DNA of 64,000 nucleotides. It comes from Desulfococcus sp041737845. Its GTDB lineage: Bacteria > Desulfobacterota > Desulfobacteria > Desulfobacterales > Desulfococcaceae. Numbering within the stretch: position 1 is the first letter of the stretch; each line of letters begins with the position of its first letter. The notes beneath the pieces are model-generated. The model was not told the origin of the DNA, made no database searches, and was given only the letters and a program-made list of their open reading frames with translations. The stretch is taken from assembly GCF_041737845.1 (NCBI RefSeq), contig NZ_JBGSQX010000147.1, positions 1-64,000 on the forward strand, in the 5' to 3' direction. The translations under genes and the position numbers were made by a program. This document shows positions 62,275 to 64,000 of the stretch, piece by piece.

Positions 62275-63924
62275 CTAATGGCGATCCGGAAACATCGCCA
62301 CGGACATCTCCCGCAGGACGAACTTCTGAACCTTTCCGCTGGCCGTCATTGGATAATCGTCTACAAACCCCACATACCTCGGAATCTTGTAGCGGCTGAT
62401 CCTCCCCCGGCAGAAATCCCGGACATCCTCGGGCTCCAGGCGGAAGCCCTTCTTGAGCTTGATGAAAGCGCCGATCTCCTCGCCGTATTTCGGACTGGGC
62501 ACACCGGCGACCTGCACGTCGGCGATGCCTTCCATCTGGAAAAGAAACTCCTCGATCTCCCTGGGATAGATGTTCTCTCCGCCGCGGATGATCATGTCCT
62601 TGTGGCGCCCCGTGATGCTCAGGTAGCCGTTTTCATCCATGACGCCCAGGTCGCCCGAATGGAGCCAGCCGTCTTCATCGATGGCGTCGGCCGTCGCCTC
62701 CGGCATCCTGTAATACCCCTTCATGACGCTGTAGCCGCGGCAGCACACCTCGCCCTGCGTCCCTGGCGGTAAAACCGCGCCGGTCTTCGGGTCGACGATT
62801 TTGACCTCGATGCCCGGCAAGGCGCGTCCGACGGATTCCACGCGGCGGCGGATATCATCCTCGGCCCGGGTCTGGGTGATCACCGGCGACGCCTCGGTGA
62901 GGCCGTAGCAGATGGTGATCTCCTTCATGTACATCCGGTCGATCACCTGCCTCATGATTTCAATGGGGCAGGGCGATCCCGCCATGATGCCGGTCCGGAG
63001 CGAACTGAAATCGAACTTGCTGAAGAGCTTGTGCTGCAGGATCGCGATGAACATGGTGGGGACCCCGTAGAGGGCCGTGCATTTTTCTTGCTCCACCGAT
63101 GCCATGACGTCCACCGGGTCGAACCCCTCCACAAACACCATGGTGGCCGCATGGGAGACCGCGCCCAGGACCCCCATGACGCAGCCGAAGCAATGGAAGA
63201 GCGGCACCGGGATGCAGATCCTGTCGGCCGGGGTGAACCGCTGGTTCTCCCCCACCCGGAAGCCGTTGTTGGCGATGTTGACATGGGTCAGCATCACGCC
63301 CTTGGGAAAGCCAGTGGTCCCCGAGGTGTACTGCATGTTGACCACGTCGCGGGGGGCCACTGCCTCCTGGCGCTCCTGAAAGGCCGCTTCGGGGGTCATG
63401 ACGCCCAGGGCCATGATTTCCGGAATGGAATACATGCCCCGGTGCTTTTCCTGGCCTAAAAAGCAGACGCGCTTCAGGAAGGGAAACGCCGGGCTGGTGA
63501 GGTAGCCCCGCTCCTGGTGCTTCAATTCGGGCACCAGGTCGTAGACCGTCCCCACGTAGTCCGTGTCCCGAAACCCGTCGATGATGAACAGGGTTTCGGT
63601 CTCGGACTGCTTCAGGAGGTAAGCCAGCTCGCTCGATTTGTAGCTGGTGTTGACCGTGAGGAGTACGGCCCCGATTTTGGCCGTCGCGAACTGGAGCGCC
63701 ACCCAGCAGGGAACGCTCGTGGCCCAGATGGCCACCTTTTCGCCCCGCTCGACACCGAGGGCCATGAGGCCTCTGGCGAAGCCGTCGACCAGCCGGCCGA
63801 AATCCCGGTAGGTCAGGCGGAACCCCCGATCCGCGTAGATGACGGCTTCGTTGTCCGGATGGCCGGCGACGGCCTGATCCAGCAGCCTCCCCAGGGTAAT
63901 TTCCTTCACATCGCACGTGGTCAT
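62275..63924 (-). CDS. AMP-forming fatty acyl-CoA synthetase, 549 aa
   Basis: The enzyme activates a carboxylic acid with ATP and CoA. The P-loop-like motif is QYTSGTTGFPKGVMLTH, then CYGLTEASPV, DEDGWLHSGDLGVMDENGYL and GRHKDMIIRGGENIYPREIEEFL, with the catalytic Lys in MTASGKVQKF. This set fits medium- or long-chain acyl-CoA synthetases (AMP-binding superfamily). ATG 63924 has GGAGGAA seven bases upstream. Chain length cannot be told. No beta-oxidation gene is visible in the window. Confidence 0.92.
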   Translation of the reverse strand: MTTCDVKEITLGRLLDQAVAGHPDNEAVIYADRGFRLTYRDFGRLVDGFARGLMALGVERGEKVAIWATSVPCWVALQFATAKIGAVLLTVNTSYKSSELAYLLKQSETETLFIIDGFRDTDYVGTVYDLVPELKHQERGYLTSPAFPFLKRVCFLGQEKHRGMYSIPEIMALGVMTPEAAFQERQEAVAPRDVVNMQYTSGTTGFPKGVMLTHVNIANNGFRVGENQRFTPADRICIPVPLFHCFGCVMGVLGAVSHAATMVFVEGFDPVDVMASVEQEKCTALYGVPTMFIAILQHKLFSKFDFSSLRTGIMAGSPCPIEIMRQVIDRMYMKEITICYGLTEASPVITQTRAEDDIRRRVESVGRALPGIEVKIVDPKTGAVLPPGTQGEVCCRGYSVMKGYYRMPEATADAIDEDGWLHSGDLGVMDENGYLSITGRHKDMIIRGGENIYPREIEEFLFQMEGIADVQVAGVPSPKYGEEIGAFIKLKKGFRLEPEDVRDFCRGRISRYKIPRYVGFVDDYPMTASGKVQKFVLREMSVAMFPDRH

Positions 63925-64000
63925 GAATGTTCCTCCGCAGCCGCTATTCTGGAAAATAGAGCACCGCATAGATGCTTGCGGCCGTGTCGCCCGCCGATCC

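Overview
The window is a GC-rich bacterial chromosome segment with 37 protein-coding loci that I can support, two clear remnants (a vapC-type toxin gene with an early stop and a cut-down mgtE), one deleted porin gene and one new 56-codon gene. No rRNA, tRNA, CRISPR array or intact insertion sequence is visible. The gene set (c-type haem sensor domain, multihaem lipoprotein, bifunctional PutA-type enzyme, DUF3141 protein, type IV pilus PilC/PilS, Gram-negative lipoproteins, a phosphate porin fragment) suggests a Gram-negative of the Desulfobacterota (former Deltaproteobacteria). This is an inference from gene content, not a phylogenetic result.

Region 1 (1-7021, all +) is an envelope cluster. 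It holds a caspase-fold peptidase fused to an NlpC/P60-like domain (its 5' end lies outside the window), a small membrane protein, a FecR-domain lipoprotein and a TPR-CHAT lipoprotein. Region 2 (7026-19789) holds a degraded vapBC pair with a well-defined promoter and operator, an MFS transporter, a haem-type sensor kinase without a regulator, a PutA-type proline catabolic enzyme, a radical SAM protein, the cell-wall pair mltG-nagZ and an SLC13-like carrier. Region 3 (19852-34415) is mixed: a TerD-type protein, a 1720-residue beta-propeller/5'-nucleotidase/phosphoesterase lipoprotein, an mgtE remnant, PPK2, a Nudix hydrolase, an RCK-pore-RCK channel-like protein and a DUF3141-TerB protein.

Region 4 (34871-57571) is the most coherent part: a phosphate and phosphonate acquisition island. 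It contains a deleted OprP/OprO porin gene, pstC-pstA-pstS-pstB-phoU, an OlsF-like dual acyltransferase, a tandem-duplicated PhoX phosphatase lipoprotein, a triple-CxxCH/TolB-propeller lipoprotein of unknown function, and a 2-aminoethylphosphonate operon (phnS-phnT-permease-phnX-pbfA-phnW). By reading the intergenic DNA I found four candidate Pho boxes, each made of four hexamers (C/T-TAAC-A type) at an exact 11-bp period, upstream of pstC, the PhoX gene, the cytochrome/propeller gene and phnS. They tie the uncharacterised haem/propeller lipoprotein to phosphorus starvation, which makes it my best candidate for an undescribed component.

Region 5 (57947-64000) holds pilC and a PilS-like sensor kinase, an unrecognised 267-residue protein, a TetR regulator and a convergent fatty acyl-CoA synthetase gene.
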